Shown in pieces: positions 27,933-35,402 of a stretch of DNA of 64,000 nucleotides (the first letter of the stretch is position 1; each line of letters begins with the position of its first letter). Under the pieces are notes generated by a model. That model saw nothing but the letters and a program-made list of their open reading frames with translations, was not told where the DNA came from and did no database searches. The stretch spans positions 1,550,001-1,614,000 of the forward strand of contig NZ_JALRMO010000001.1 in assembly GCF_023276405.1 (NCBI RefSeq). Reading direction: 5' to 3'. Both the position numbers and the translations under genes were made by a program. This DNA comes from Paenibacillus hamazuiensis. GTDB lineage: Bacteria > Bacillota > Bacilli > Paenibacillales > NBRC-103111.

Positions 27933-28568
27933 ATGCAAAATGCAATGAAACCGTCCGTTGAATTGAATGAAGAAGAGAAGCCGACCGGCCGGACGCATAC
28001 TTGGCCGAATGCGATGATCTATGAGGGAGTCCGCGGGATGGAGTCCGGCGGGCTGCAGCAGCGGGCCCGCCATGAAACGATTTTGCCGTTTACCCGTTAC
28101 TTGGCAGGCCCGGCCGATTATACGGCGATGATCTTCACCGAGCGGCGCAGAGATTCCACCTGGGCCCATCAGATCGCCTGTCTGGCGACGTTTCAGAGCC
28201 CGATTTTGACGATCGCGGCCCATCCGCAGAGCGTGCTCGACAATCCTGCGCTGGAGGTGATCCGGAGCATTGAAGCGGTATGGGATGAGACGATTGTGCT
28301 GCCGGAGTCGAGCATCGGGGAGCTTACGGTTTTTGCAAGGCGTAAAGGCGGGAAATGGGTGCTTGCCGTGATGGGCGCCGGACCGGCGAGAGCGCTGGAT
28401 ATTCCACTGTCCTTCCTCGGCGAAGGCGAGTACAAGGCAACGCTCGTTCGCGACAATCCGCAAAACGATGCTGCGGTTGTCGTAGAGCGAAGCACCGCGC
28501 GGCGCGGCGGCACATTGTCGATCGAGCTGAACAGCGGCGGCGGGTTCGTCGCCCTTTTCATCAAATAA
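27933..28568 (+). CDS. C-terminal fragment of a GH97 family glycoside hydrolase
   Basis: A 211-residue reading frame. Its body matches the end of GH97 (SusB-like alpha-glucosidase/galactosidase) proteins: KPTGRTHTWPNAMIYEGVRG, PFTRYLAGPADYT, TWAHQIACLATFQSP, VWDETIVLPESSIGE and ARRKGGKWVLAVM. GH97 enzymes are normally above 600 residues, so the N-terminal domain and most of the catalytic barrel are missing. Residues 1-16 replace the usual upstream sequence. AAGGAGG (27918-27924) sits at ideal distance from the ATG, so the remnant is translatable. It is probably a decayed gene or deletion product; catalytic activity is unlikely. Confidence 0.8.
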   Translation: MQNAMKPSVELNEEEKPTGRTHTWPNAMIYEGVRGMESGGLQQRARHETILPFTRYLAGPADYTAMIFTERRRDSTWAHQIACLATFQSPILTIAAHPQSVLDNPALEVIRSIEAVWDETIVLPESSIGELTVFARRKGGKWVLAVMGAGPARALDIPLSFLGEGEYKATLVRDNPQNDAAVVVERSTARRGGTLSIELNSGGGFVALFIK

Positions 28569-28574
28569 CGAAAT

Positions 28575-28615
28575 AAGCCTTAGCTGCGCCTTCCGGGCCG
28601 GCTAAGGCTTGATTT
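28575..28615 (+). terminator. Terminator after the GH97 fragment
   Basis: AAGCCTTAGC (28575-28584) pairs perfectly with GCTAAGGCTT (28601-28610); the tail GATTT is short. It may also serve the convergent minus-strand pair. Confidence 0.7.
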
Positions 28616-28640
28616 CCCGGCGGCGGATCGGCGGTCCGTC

Positions 28641-29105
28641 TTAACCCCCCGGGATCAGCTTTATCCCCTTGTCCAAGCTCAGAAGCACGGCATGATTCGG
28701 ATTAAACGTAAAAATACGCCGTATGCCGTAAGCCGACATCACAACCGCCGTGAGCGCCTCGCTCAGCGAATACTGCAGCTCCGGCCGCTCGATGAGAAGC
28801 TGCCTCGCCTCCTGCTCCCATTCGGAGCCCCCGGGAATGACGCTGAGTTTTCCGAGTCCGGCCGCCTTTTCGACCGCATTCAGAAAAAAATCGGCCAGCG
28901 CATAATCATATTCGTTTCGCAGCCACCGGTGAATCTCGAACAAAATGCTGTTCGTCGTCACAAAATCCCGTTCCAGATCGTCCAGATCCAAAAACAAGGA
29001 ACGCGCCTTCATATGGTGGGGATCACGTGGGTTCATAAATGCGGCGAACGCCGTTTCGTCGATGAAAACGGATTGTCCGTAAAGCTGGGTATGGCTGATG
29101 CTCAT
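28641..29105 (-). CDS. PIN-domain protein, probable toxin of a type II toxin-antitoxin pair
   Basis: A 154-residue protein with a VapC-like PIN fold. It begins SVFIDETAFAAFMNPRDPHH (first acidic residue Asp16). TNSILFEIHRWLRN supplies the conserved Glu. YSLSEALTAVVMSAYGI supplies the third acidic position, and TFNPNHA replaces the usual TFDxH. PIN proteins are Mg-dependent ribonucleases. The ATG at 29105 follows AAAGGAGGAGA; the ATG at 29126 would overlap this RBS. It starts 18 bp after the partner's stop codon, so the two are co-transcribed. Confidence 0.82.
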   Translation of the reverse strand: MSISHTQLYGQSVFIDETAFAAFMNPRDPHHMKARSLFLDLDDLERDFVTTNSILFEIHRWLRNEYDYALADFFLNAVEKAAGLGKLSVIPGGSEWEQEARQLLIERPELQYSLSEALTAVVMSAYGIRRIFTFNPNHAVLLSLDKGIKLIPGG

Positions 29106-29122
29106 CTTCGTCTCTCCTCCTT

Positions 29123-29419
29123 TCATCGAACCCGTCCGCAAATGCCGTCCAGCAGCAGCAGCGGGTTTTGTTCCTTGCTTTCTTCGGGGATTTGCCGGGT
29201 CATTTCCTTCACGCCGTGGGACAAATACTGCTCCACCATATGGCTCAGCACGGCCTGTACGGTCGTTTGCCGCTCGTCTGCGGCCATTTTCAGCTTTTGG
29301 TACGTATGCGGATCCAGCTCCAAGGCGTAGTCGGCGTCATCCTGGCCGGAGGAAACGAGGCGGGACGCCTTCGTTTTCATTTTTTCCAGACGGTTATGAA
29401 TAAGCTGCTTGTAGTTCAT
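29123..29419 (-). CDS. Probable antitoxin partner of the PIN-domain protein
   Basis: A 98-residue protein directly upstream of the PIN gene. The central part, DYALELDPHTYQKLKMAADE then RQTTVQAVLSHMVEQYL, looks like a short strand followed by two helices, as in ribbon-helix-helix repressors. The N-terminus is basic and may contribute to DNA binding. The C-terminus (EESKEQNPLLLLDGICGRVR) could wrap the toxin. GAAGGAGGAG precedes the start. The antitoxin role is inferred from order, size and stop/start spacing. Confidence 0.65.
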   Translation of the reverse strand: MNYKQLIHNRLEKMKTKASRLVSSGQDDADYALELDPHTYQKLKMAADERQTTVQAVLSHMVEQYLSHGVKEMTRQIPEESKEQNPLLLLDGICGRVR

Positions 29420-29620
29420 CCGTAAATCTCCTCCTTCTCTTTAAAATACAATGATTCGACAGAAAGGGATATTTTTCGGGGATAGGCGGTGCGGCGAGCG
29501 TTCATAATTTGGTCATACATTGTTAAAGATTCGGCACCATTTCGTACATCGGCAGGTCATTTTTCTCCTGTACATTGGTTGATGTAAGAACAAACCGATT
29601 GAGAGAGGAGAGTATGACAC

Positions 29621-30058
29621 ATGAAAAAATGGGCAGTTTTATCGGCAGCGGCAGTATTATTATTGGGGGTGCTCGCGGGCTGCTCCACCTCCGAAAAGAC
29701 GGACAGCATGAAGACGGACGTAACGACGACATCTCCATCGGGAGGGAACGCTCCAAGCAAGGCGGGGGAATCTTCATCCTCGCAGTCCGGCAAATCGTCC
29801 ACATCCACTTCGGACAGCGTCACGGGCGGGAGCGGCAGCACAGGCTCCGGAGCATCCGGAAGCTCAGGGACTTCGGGAAGCACCTCGGCGCCAGGGGGCA
29901 CAGGAGCTTCCTCCGGAAGCGCAGGCGGGACTTCAGCGAAGCCGACCGATTCGGCAGGCGGAGGGACTTCCTCCAAGCCGGCGGATTCCGCGGGCAGCGG
30001 GTCTTCCGCGAAGCCGGATGATTCGCAGAAAACGCCAAGCCCGGCGACAACCAAATAA
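29621..30058 (+). CDS. Ser/Gly-rich lipoprotein of unknown function
   Basis: A 145-residue lipoprotein. MKKWAVLSAAAVLLLGVLAG is followed by the lipobox Cys21. The rest is low-complexity Ser/Gly/Thr/Pro sequence, with loosely repeated units such as KPTDSAGGGTSS, KPADSAGSGSS and AKPDDSQ. No folded domain is visible, and the mature part is probably a disordered surface extension. AGAGAGGAG upstream of the ATG is a good RBS. It precedes an OmpR-type two-component pair, but no link is proven. Confidence 0.8.
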   Translation: MKKWAVLSAAAVLLLGVLAGCSTSEKTDSMKTDVTTTSPSGGNAPSKAGESSSSQSGKSSTSTSDSVTGGSGSTGSGASGSSGTSGSTSAPGGTGASSGSAGGTSAKPTDSAGGGTSSKPADSAGSGSSAKPDDSQKTPSPATTK

Positions 30059-30073
30059 TTTCCGATTAACAAG

Positions 30074-30110
30074 AAGCCGTCTTCCTCTGCGGGGGAGTGA
30101 CGGCTTTCCA
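30074..30110 (+). terminator. Possible terminator after the Ser/Gly-rich lipoprotein gene
   Basis: AAGCCGTC (30074-30081) pairs with GACGGCTT (30099-30106); the following tract is only weakly T-rich. Confidence 0.5.
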
Positions 30111-30269
30111 TGTTGTCTTCCATTTTGTACCATACCTCCGAAAAATCGCCTTTGCGTACGAAATTTATAAAGAGCGGCGCTTTCTCGTATGTCGAAATCG
30201 GTTCGATGCCGCTTTCGGATTAAGATGGGGCTCGGAAGTTTTCCAATTTTCGGTTAAGGAGTGATGCCC

Positions 30270-30968
30270 ATGAACGGATTGAAAGTCCTTGTGGTAGACG
30301 ACGACCCGAACGTAAGGGAGATTATCCGGCTGTATTTTGAAAAACAGCAAATTCGTTTGTTCGAGGCAGCAAGCGGTGAGCAAGCGCTCGATATGGTAGA
30401 GCAAGCGGCGCCCGATATAATCATTCTCGACGTGATGATGCCGGGGATGGACGGATACGATACTTGCCGCGAGCTGATGAAGCTGTACGATATTCCCGTC
30501 ATCATGCTGACGGCCAAAGGCGATGAGTTCGACCGCGTGCTCGGTCTGGAGCTGGGGGCGGACGATTATGTGACCAAGCCGTTCAGTCCGCGGGAGCTGA
30601 TGGCGCGGATCAAGGCGATTTTTCGCCGGATGCAGTCAAAAAGGAATGCAGGCGAGGACGATTCCAGGCATATCATCGAGTACGGCGGACTATCGATCCG
30701 TCTGGACCGCCGGGAAGTGCTGGCGAGGGGCGAAAAAATCGCCTTTCGTCCGAAGGAATTCGACCTGCTGGCCCATATGGCCAAATCGCCGGGACTCGTC
30801 TATTCCAGAGAACAGCTGCTCGAGCAGGTGTGGGGGTACGATTTTTTGGGCGATATCCGGACCGTGGACGTTCATATCAAAAGGACGCGAAGCAAGCTGA
30901 GCGACTTTGGCTTCGACTGCATTCATACCGTGTGGGGGATCGGATATAAGTTCGAGGTCGGGATATGA
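30270..30968 (+). CDS. OmpR/PhoB-type response regulator
   Basis: A 232-residue regulator. The receiver domain at 1-120 has VVDDDPN, phosphoacceptor Asp54 (IIILDVMMPG) and YVTKPFSPRE. A winged-helix trans_reg_C domain follows (FRPKEFDLLAHMAKSPGLVY, TVDVHIKRTRSKL). The ATG at 30270 lies 9 nt after AAGGAG; nearer upstream starts are too close to the RBS. The stop overlaps the kinase start by 4 bp. Confidence 0.95.
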   Translation: MNGLKVLVVDDDPNVREIIRLYFEKQQIRLFEAASGEQALDMVEQAAPDIIILDVMMPGMDGYDTCRELMKLYDIPVIMLTAKGDEFDRVLGLELGADDYVTKPFSPRELMARIKAIFRRMQSKRNAGEDDSRHIIEYGGLSIRLDRREVLARGEKIAFRPKEFDLLAHMAKSPGLVYSREQLLEQVWGYDFLGDIRTVDVHIKRTRSKLSDFGFDCIHTVWGIGYKFEVGI

Positions 30969-32401
30969 TTCCGGGTTTGAGCCGAAGCATATTTCTCCGG
31001 CTGCTGTTCAGCTGCATGCTGACCGTGCTGCTCGGCTTGTGTGCCGTGGGACTGACGATATCTTTTTTCACGAAGGATTACATCGTGGAGTCGAAGAAGA
31101 CGGAGCTGCTCCGCAAGGCGAAAAAAGTCAATTCGGCGATGCAGAACACAAGCGCGATCGATGAAGCGACCAAGGATTTGCTGCTGTTTTTCGACCAATC
31201 GTACGATACGCGCATCTGGGTATTCGACCGCAGCGGCAAAATTGTCGCGACCTCCACTCAAGACGAGGTGTCGATCGGCAAATCGGTGGACCGGTCGGTT
31301 GTGGATAAGGTGACGGCGGGGGAAAACGCCGTGCTGCAGGTAAAGTCGGAAATGATCACGCAGCCGATGCTTTCCGTCGTCGTGCCATGGGGCAAAGAGG
31401 ACAAGGTGTACGGAGGCATCGTACTCCACGCTCCGATTACCGGCATAGAGGAGACGATCCGCAATTTGCGGGAAACGATTCTTTGGGCTACGCTGGCCGG
31501 TATTGTATTATCCGCAGGGATCGCCTCTTATTTGTCATGGTCGATCTCCCGGCCGATTCAAGCGATCGACCGTTCCGCTGCGCGCATCGGGATGGGCGAT
31601 TACAGCGAAAGGATCCGCATTTCCTCCAAAGATGAAATCGGCGACCTTGCTTCGACGCTCAACAAAATGGCGGAGAAGCTGGAGCGGACCGACCGGGAGA
31701 AGAAGCAGTCCGAACAAATTCGCACCGATTTTCTCGCCAACGTTTCGCATGAGCTGCGGACCCCGCTTACGGCGATGCAAGGTTTTTTGGAGGCGCTGCA
31801 GGACGACCTGATCGACGAGACGGGAAGGAAGAAATACTACGACATTTTGTACAACGAAACGCTGCATATGAGCCGGCTTGTCGACGATTTAATGGATCTG
31901 ATCAAGATGGAAAACGAGGAAATCAGCCTTGCGCTCATTCCGCTCGAAGCCGGGCCGCTGCTGGAAAAAGCTGCGTTCAAATTTGCTTCGGAAGCGGCGG
32001 AAAAGGGAACAAGTCTTGAGGTCCGCGTGGAGGACGGCTTGCCGAAAATGTATGCGGATTACGACCGGATCGAGCAAATTTTGAACAACCTGATCAAAAA
32101 TGCGGTGAAGTTTACGGAAGGCGGTACGATCCGCATGGCCGCGGGCAAGGACGGTGACTACGTCAAGCTGACGGTGTCGGACACGGGTCGGGGAATTGCG
32201 GAGAAGGATCGAGAACTCATTTGGGAGCGGTTTTACAAAGTGGACCGAGGGCGTTCCGAAGTTGGGAAAGGGACGGGGCTCGGGCTCTCGATCGTCAAGG
32301 AGCTTGTAAAGCTTCATGGCGGCAAAATCGCCGTGGACAGCGCAGTCGATCAAGGAACGACCTTCACGATCTGGATTCCGAGTGTGAAGATGATTTCATA
32401 A
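30965..32401 (+). CDS. Sensor histidine kinase, HisKA type
   Basis: A 478-residue membrane kinase. TM1 is at about residues 10-33, an extracytoplasmic sensor domain at 34-170, TM2 at 172-193, then HAMP (SRPIQAIDRSAARIG) and HisKA with His262 in ANVSHELRTPL. ATPase boxes are NNLIKNAVKF, SDTGRGI and GTGLGLSIVKEL. It pairs with the upstream regulator (4-bp overlap). It resembles ResE/PhoR-like kinases; the signal is unknown. Confidence 0.95.
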   Translation: MIPGLSRSIFLRLLFSCMLTVLLGLCAVGLTISFFTKDYIVESKKTELLRKAKKVNSAMQNTSAIDEATKDLLLFFDQSYDTRIWVFDRSGKIVATSTQDEVSIGKSVDRSVVDKVTAGENAVLQVKSEMITQPMLSVVVPWGKEDKVYGGIVLHAPITGIEETIRNLRETILWATLAGIVLSAGIASYLSWSISRPIQAIDRSAARIGMGDYSERIRISSKDEIGDLASTLNKMAEKLERTDREKKQSEQIRTDFLANVSHELRTPLTAMQGFLEALQDDLIDETGRKKYYDILYNETLHMSRLVDDLMDLIKMENEEISLALIPLEAGPLLEKAAFKFASEAAEKGTSLEVRVEDGLPKMYADYDRIEQILNNLIKNAVKFTEGGTIRMAAGKDGDYVKLTVSDTGRGIAEKDRELIWERFYKVDRGRSEVGKGTGLGLSIVKELVKLHGGKIAVDSAVDQGTTFTIWIPSVKMIS

Positions 32402-32411
32402 TGTAGTTTAA

Positions 32412-32445
32412 CGGAGCCACGCGAAATGCGGGCTCCGATTTTTTT
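32412..32445 (+). terminator. Rho-independent terminator after the two-component pair
   Basis: CGGAGCC (32412-32418) and GGCTCCG (32431-32437) followed by a T-run to 32445. Confidence 0.88.
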
Positions 32446-32520
32446 CGCTTGCAGATGAACGTTTTATGAGGTGCGGGAGAAGCGAATATAACGCCGGGAT
32501 CGCAATCGCGGCAATCGGGC

Positions 32521-33060
32521 TTACAGCTTCTTCATCAGCCGCTCGCACCAAGCGATATAGAGCCGCTCGTACTCCACTCCGAATTCGACGACGGAGATGC
32601 TGGAGGCCAGCGGGTCGCTGCGGTCGGACGGATCGAGCTGCGCGGCAAGTTCCTCCACCTTGGCCTGGTAGACAGCCAGCTTCTTCTCGTGCTGCTTTTT
32701 GATTTCCGCAATTTGCGCTTTCATTTTCTCCGGCTCTACCAGCCACGAATTATACGCCTTCAGCAAAAAATCGTCGCGAACGTTTTCCGCGCCTCCCGGC
32801 TCCAAGGTCCACAGGACAAGCGCTTCCCTGCCGGCGTCCGTGATTTCGTAAAGCTTCCGTGCAGGGCGGTACGTCAGCTGCTCTACCCCCTGAAGTTTGA
32901 CCAGCCCTTCCTCTTCGAGCTTGGCCAGCTCCGGATAAACCTGATTGCTGCCGACTTTCCAAAAGGGGCCGATCCGGTTGTTCATATATTGTTTGATATC
33001 GTAGCCGCTGAGCGGTTCGCGGGCCAACAAGGAAAGCACCGCATAACGAATGGAACTCAT
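32521..33060 (-). CDS. PadR family transcriptional regulator
   Basis: A 179-residue regulator. The N-terminal PadR winged helix (about 1-85) begins SSIRYAVLSLLAREPLSGYD, with IKQYMNN and QVYPELAKLEEEGLV. The C-terminal Vir_act_alpha_C-like coiled coil carries MKAQIAEIKKQHEKKLAVYQ. Such proteins repress efflux or stress genes in response to aromatic compounds. No regulated neighbour is obvious: the divergent gene is a chemoreceptor 286 bp away with its own promoter. Confidence 0.9.
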   Translation of the reverse strand: MSSIRYAVLSLLAREPLSGYDIKQYMNNRIGPFWKVGSNQVYPELAKLEEEGLVKLQGVEQLTYRPARKLYEITDAGREALVLWTLEPGGAENVRDDFLLKAYNSWLVEPEKMKAQIAEIKKQHEKKLAVYQAKVEELAAQLDPSDRSDPLASSISVVEFGVEYERLYIAWCERLMKKL

Positions 33061-33202
33061 TTATGCTTACACCTCTTGACTTAAGATCGTTTGAATATAG
33101 GTTAATTCTAATATATAGAGTTTTTCCAATTTTATCAAGATAATCGGATCGGGAGTATCCTTAAGTTTTTATTGCTGGTGCCATGGAGTCATGCTAAAAT
33201 TG

Positions 33203-33229
33203 TAGAAGAAAGTCGAATTATGACGATAA
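33203..33229 (+). promoter_or_regulatory. Candidate sigma-D promoter of the mcp-cheW-cheA operon
   Basis: TAGA (33203-33206), exactly 15 bp, then GACGATAA (33222-33229). This differs at two positions from the Bacillus sigma-D pattern TAAA-N15-GCCGATAA. A leader of about 110 nt would follow before the chemoreceptor start. The chemotaxis content of the operon supports the call. Confidence 0.55.
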
Positions 33230-33346
33230 TATGTGGTGATATTCGTTGAAATATGTCGAAGGAGTGATACTGATCGTTACGGTCTAAGCTTCAGCTCAAA
33301 CAGCTAATGTCTTTTATACCAAAATCATTGTGAATAGGGTGGAGCT

Positions 33347-34933
33347 ATGAACTGGTACTTGAACATGAAAACATCCGCAAAGCTGATTTCGGCATTTATG
33401 GTCATTGCGTTTATTTTAATCGCGGTAGGCATTTATGCCATAACAAATCTGCAAATGATGGAGGAAAAATTAAACGACACTTACAACAATCAACTGATCT
33501 CGGTCAGGGATTTGTCGGCCGCCCAGATCAACTACGAGAAGATCAAGGTCAGGCTGCGCGATATCGGTCTCGAGTCCTCCAAAGAGCAAAAGGACGCGCT
33601 TGTGAAAGAAATCGCCGATCTGCGCAAAGAGCAGGCGGCTAAAATGAATACATATAAGGGCACTCCGCATACGCAAGCGGAACTCGATTTGATCCAAACA
33701 TACGATTCGGCATATCCTGCTTACGAAAAAATGTTCGATGCGGCCGTTCAGCTCGCTTATAAGGACGATATATCGGAACTGGTGGCCTATAAAAACGGAC
33801 CGCTTAAAGATCAGGAAAACAAAGTCAGGGACAGCTTGGTCAACCTGATCGGCGTTAACGTAAAACAGGCGGAGCAAGCCAATGCGCAAGCGTTAAGCGA
33901 TTACAATTCGGCGCGTAACGTGACCATATCGATTCTTATCGTTTCCACCCTGCTCAGCATCGCTTTGGGTTTCGCCGTCGCCCGGACGATCACGCGCCCG
34001 CTCGCTCATATCGTCGAGGTGATCGGCAAGGTGGCGGCCGGAGATTTGCGGCAAAAATCCGCTGTCGACTCGAAGGATGAAGTGGGACAAGTTTCCAAAT
34101 CGCTGAACACGATGGTCGACGGCTTGCTGATGCTGATCGGCAGCATCACCCAGTCGTCGCAAAGCTTGGCCGCCGCCTCCGAGCAGCTGTCTGCAAGCAC
34201 CCAGGAAGTCGCCGGCAGCAGTTCGAGTCAAGCGCAATCCGCCCAGTCGATTTCCGAGCTGTTCAAGGAGCTGTCCGCAGCGATCCATTCCGTCGCCCAA
34301 AGCGCGGAGCAGGCTGCCGAAATGGCGAACGACACTGTGAAAACCGCAAGCGAAGGCGAGAAGGTGGTGCATGCCTCCGCACAAGGAATGCAGCGGGTAA
34401 ATCAAATGATGTCTCGATTGGAGGAGGATTCCGGCAAAATCGGCAGCATTATCGAAGTGATCGACGACATCGCCGACCAAACGAATCTGCTGGCTCTGAA
34501 CGCGGCGATCGAAGCGGCGCGCGCCGGCGATCAAGGAAGAGGCTTCGCCGTCGTAGCGGATGAAGTGCGCAAGCTCGCAGAACGCAGCAGTGAAGCGACC
34601 AAGGAAATTTCCGCAATCATCAAAGCGATGCAGGAAAACACGAAGCAAAGTGTCGAGGCGGTTTTGGTAAGCGCCGCACAATCGTCGCAAACCGGCGAAG
34701 CGTTCCGGGAAATCATCCGGATGGTGGACAACTCCTCCCACCGGGTAAATGAAATTGCCGCCGCCTGCGAAGAGGAATCGGCCCAGGCGTCCGAAGTGAT
34801 GAAATCGGTGGAATCGATCGCCGCCGCCAGCGAAGAAGCGGCTGCCGCTTCCGAGCAGATGGCGACCACGTGCCAATCTTTGGCGCAGCTCGCCGACGAA
34901 TTGAACAACTTGGTGAGCACAGTCAAAATTTGA
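33347..34933 (+). CDS. Methyl-accepting chemotaxis protein
   Basis: A 528-residue chemoreceptor. TM1 is at about residues 12-32. The sensor region at 33-188 resembles a four-helix bundle ([20 protein letters not shown]). TM2 lies at about 190-212, followed by HAMP ([19 protein letters not shown]) and a long signalling domain. Its hairpin tip reads [19 protein letters not shown] then [18 protein letters not shown]. There is no C-terminal pentapeptide tether. It is first in an operon with cheW and cheA. Confidence 0.95.
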   Translation: MNWYLNMKTSAKLISAFMVIAFILIAVGIYAITNLQMMEEKLNDTYNNQLISVRDLSAAQINYEKIKVRLRDIGLESSKEQKDALVKEIADLRKEQAAKMNTYKGTPHTQAELDLIQTYDSAYPAYEKMFDAAVQLAYKDDISELVAYKNGPLKDQENKVRDSLVNLIGVNVKQAEQANAQALSDYNSARNVTISILIVSTLLSIALGFAVARTITRPLAHIVEVIGKVAAGDLRQKSAVDSKDEVGQVSKSLNTMVDGLLMLIGSITQSSQSLAAASEQLSASTQEVAGSSSSQAQSAQSISELFKELSAAIHSVAQSAEQAAEMANDTVKTASEGEKVVHASAQGMQRVNQMMSRLEEDSGKIGSIIEVIDDIADQTNLLALNAAIEAARAGDQGRGFAVVADEVRKLAERSSEATKEISAIIKAMQENTKQSVEAVLVSAAQSSQTGEAFREIIRMVDNSSHRVNEIAAACEEESAQASEVMKSVESIAAASEEAAAASEQMATTCQSLAQLADELNNLVSTVKI

Positions 34934-34955
34934 CGAGAAACGGATGTGACCGCTT

Positions 34956-35384
34956 ATGGAAACGACACAGCAGGTTCAATATATCGAAATGTCCGTCGGC
35001 AAGGAAAATTATGCCGTCAAAATCGAAGATATCCACGAAATTATCAAGGTTCAGGCGATTACCGATATTCCTCACAGCAAACATTACATCAAGGGAGTCA
35101 TCAATTTAAGAGGCAAGGTCGTTACCGTCATCAGCCTGCGCAATTTGTTCGGTCTCCCGGACGAGGAATATACGAAGAGGACGCGCATCGTCGTCGTCAA
35201 CCATCGCGAGGAATCGGTCGGCATTATCGTCGACCAGGTCAATAAAGTAACGACCTATCCCGACATCCAGCCGCCGCCGGAACGGGTGGGCGGAGTCAAC
35301 GGCGCTTATTTTTCCGGAATCGGGCTGCATGGGCCTAATCTGGTCGGCATTTTAAAATTGGACGAAGTGCTGCTGAGCGACTAG
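34956..35384 (+). CDS. cheW: Chemotaxis adaptor protein CheW
   Basis: A 142-residue CheW-domain protein (QYIEMSVGKENYAVKIEDIH, HYIKGVINLRGKVVTVISLR, VDQVNKVTTY). It links the receptor to the kinase in the membrane-associated array. The RBS is weak, so translation may depend on coupling to the upstream gene, 22 bp away. No receiver domain is attached, unlike CheV. Confidence 0.94.
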   Translation: METTQQVQYIEMSVGKENYAVKIEDIHEIIKVQAITDIPHSKHYIKGVINLRGKVVTVISLRNLFGLPDEEYTKRTRIVVVNHREESVGIIVDQVNKVTTYPDIQPPPERVGGVNGAYFSGIGLHGPNLVGILKLDEVLLSD

Positions 35385-35402
35385 AGCAAAGGGGGAGTGC
35401 AG

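Noticed and set aside
33161-33187. Alternative sigma-D match TTAA-N15-GCCATGGA
   Set aside because: The -10 half agrees poorly; the match at 33203-33229 is better.
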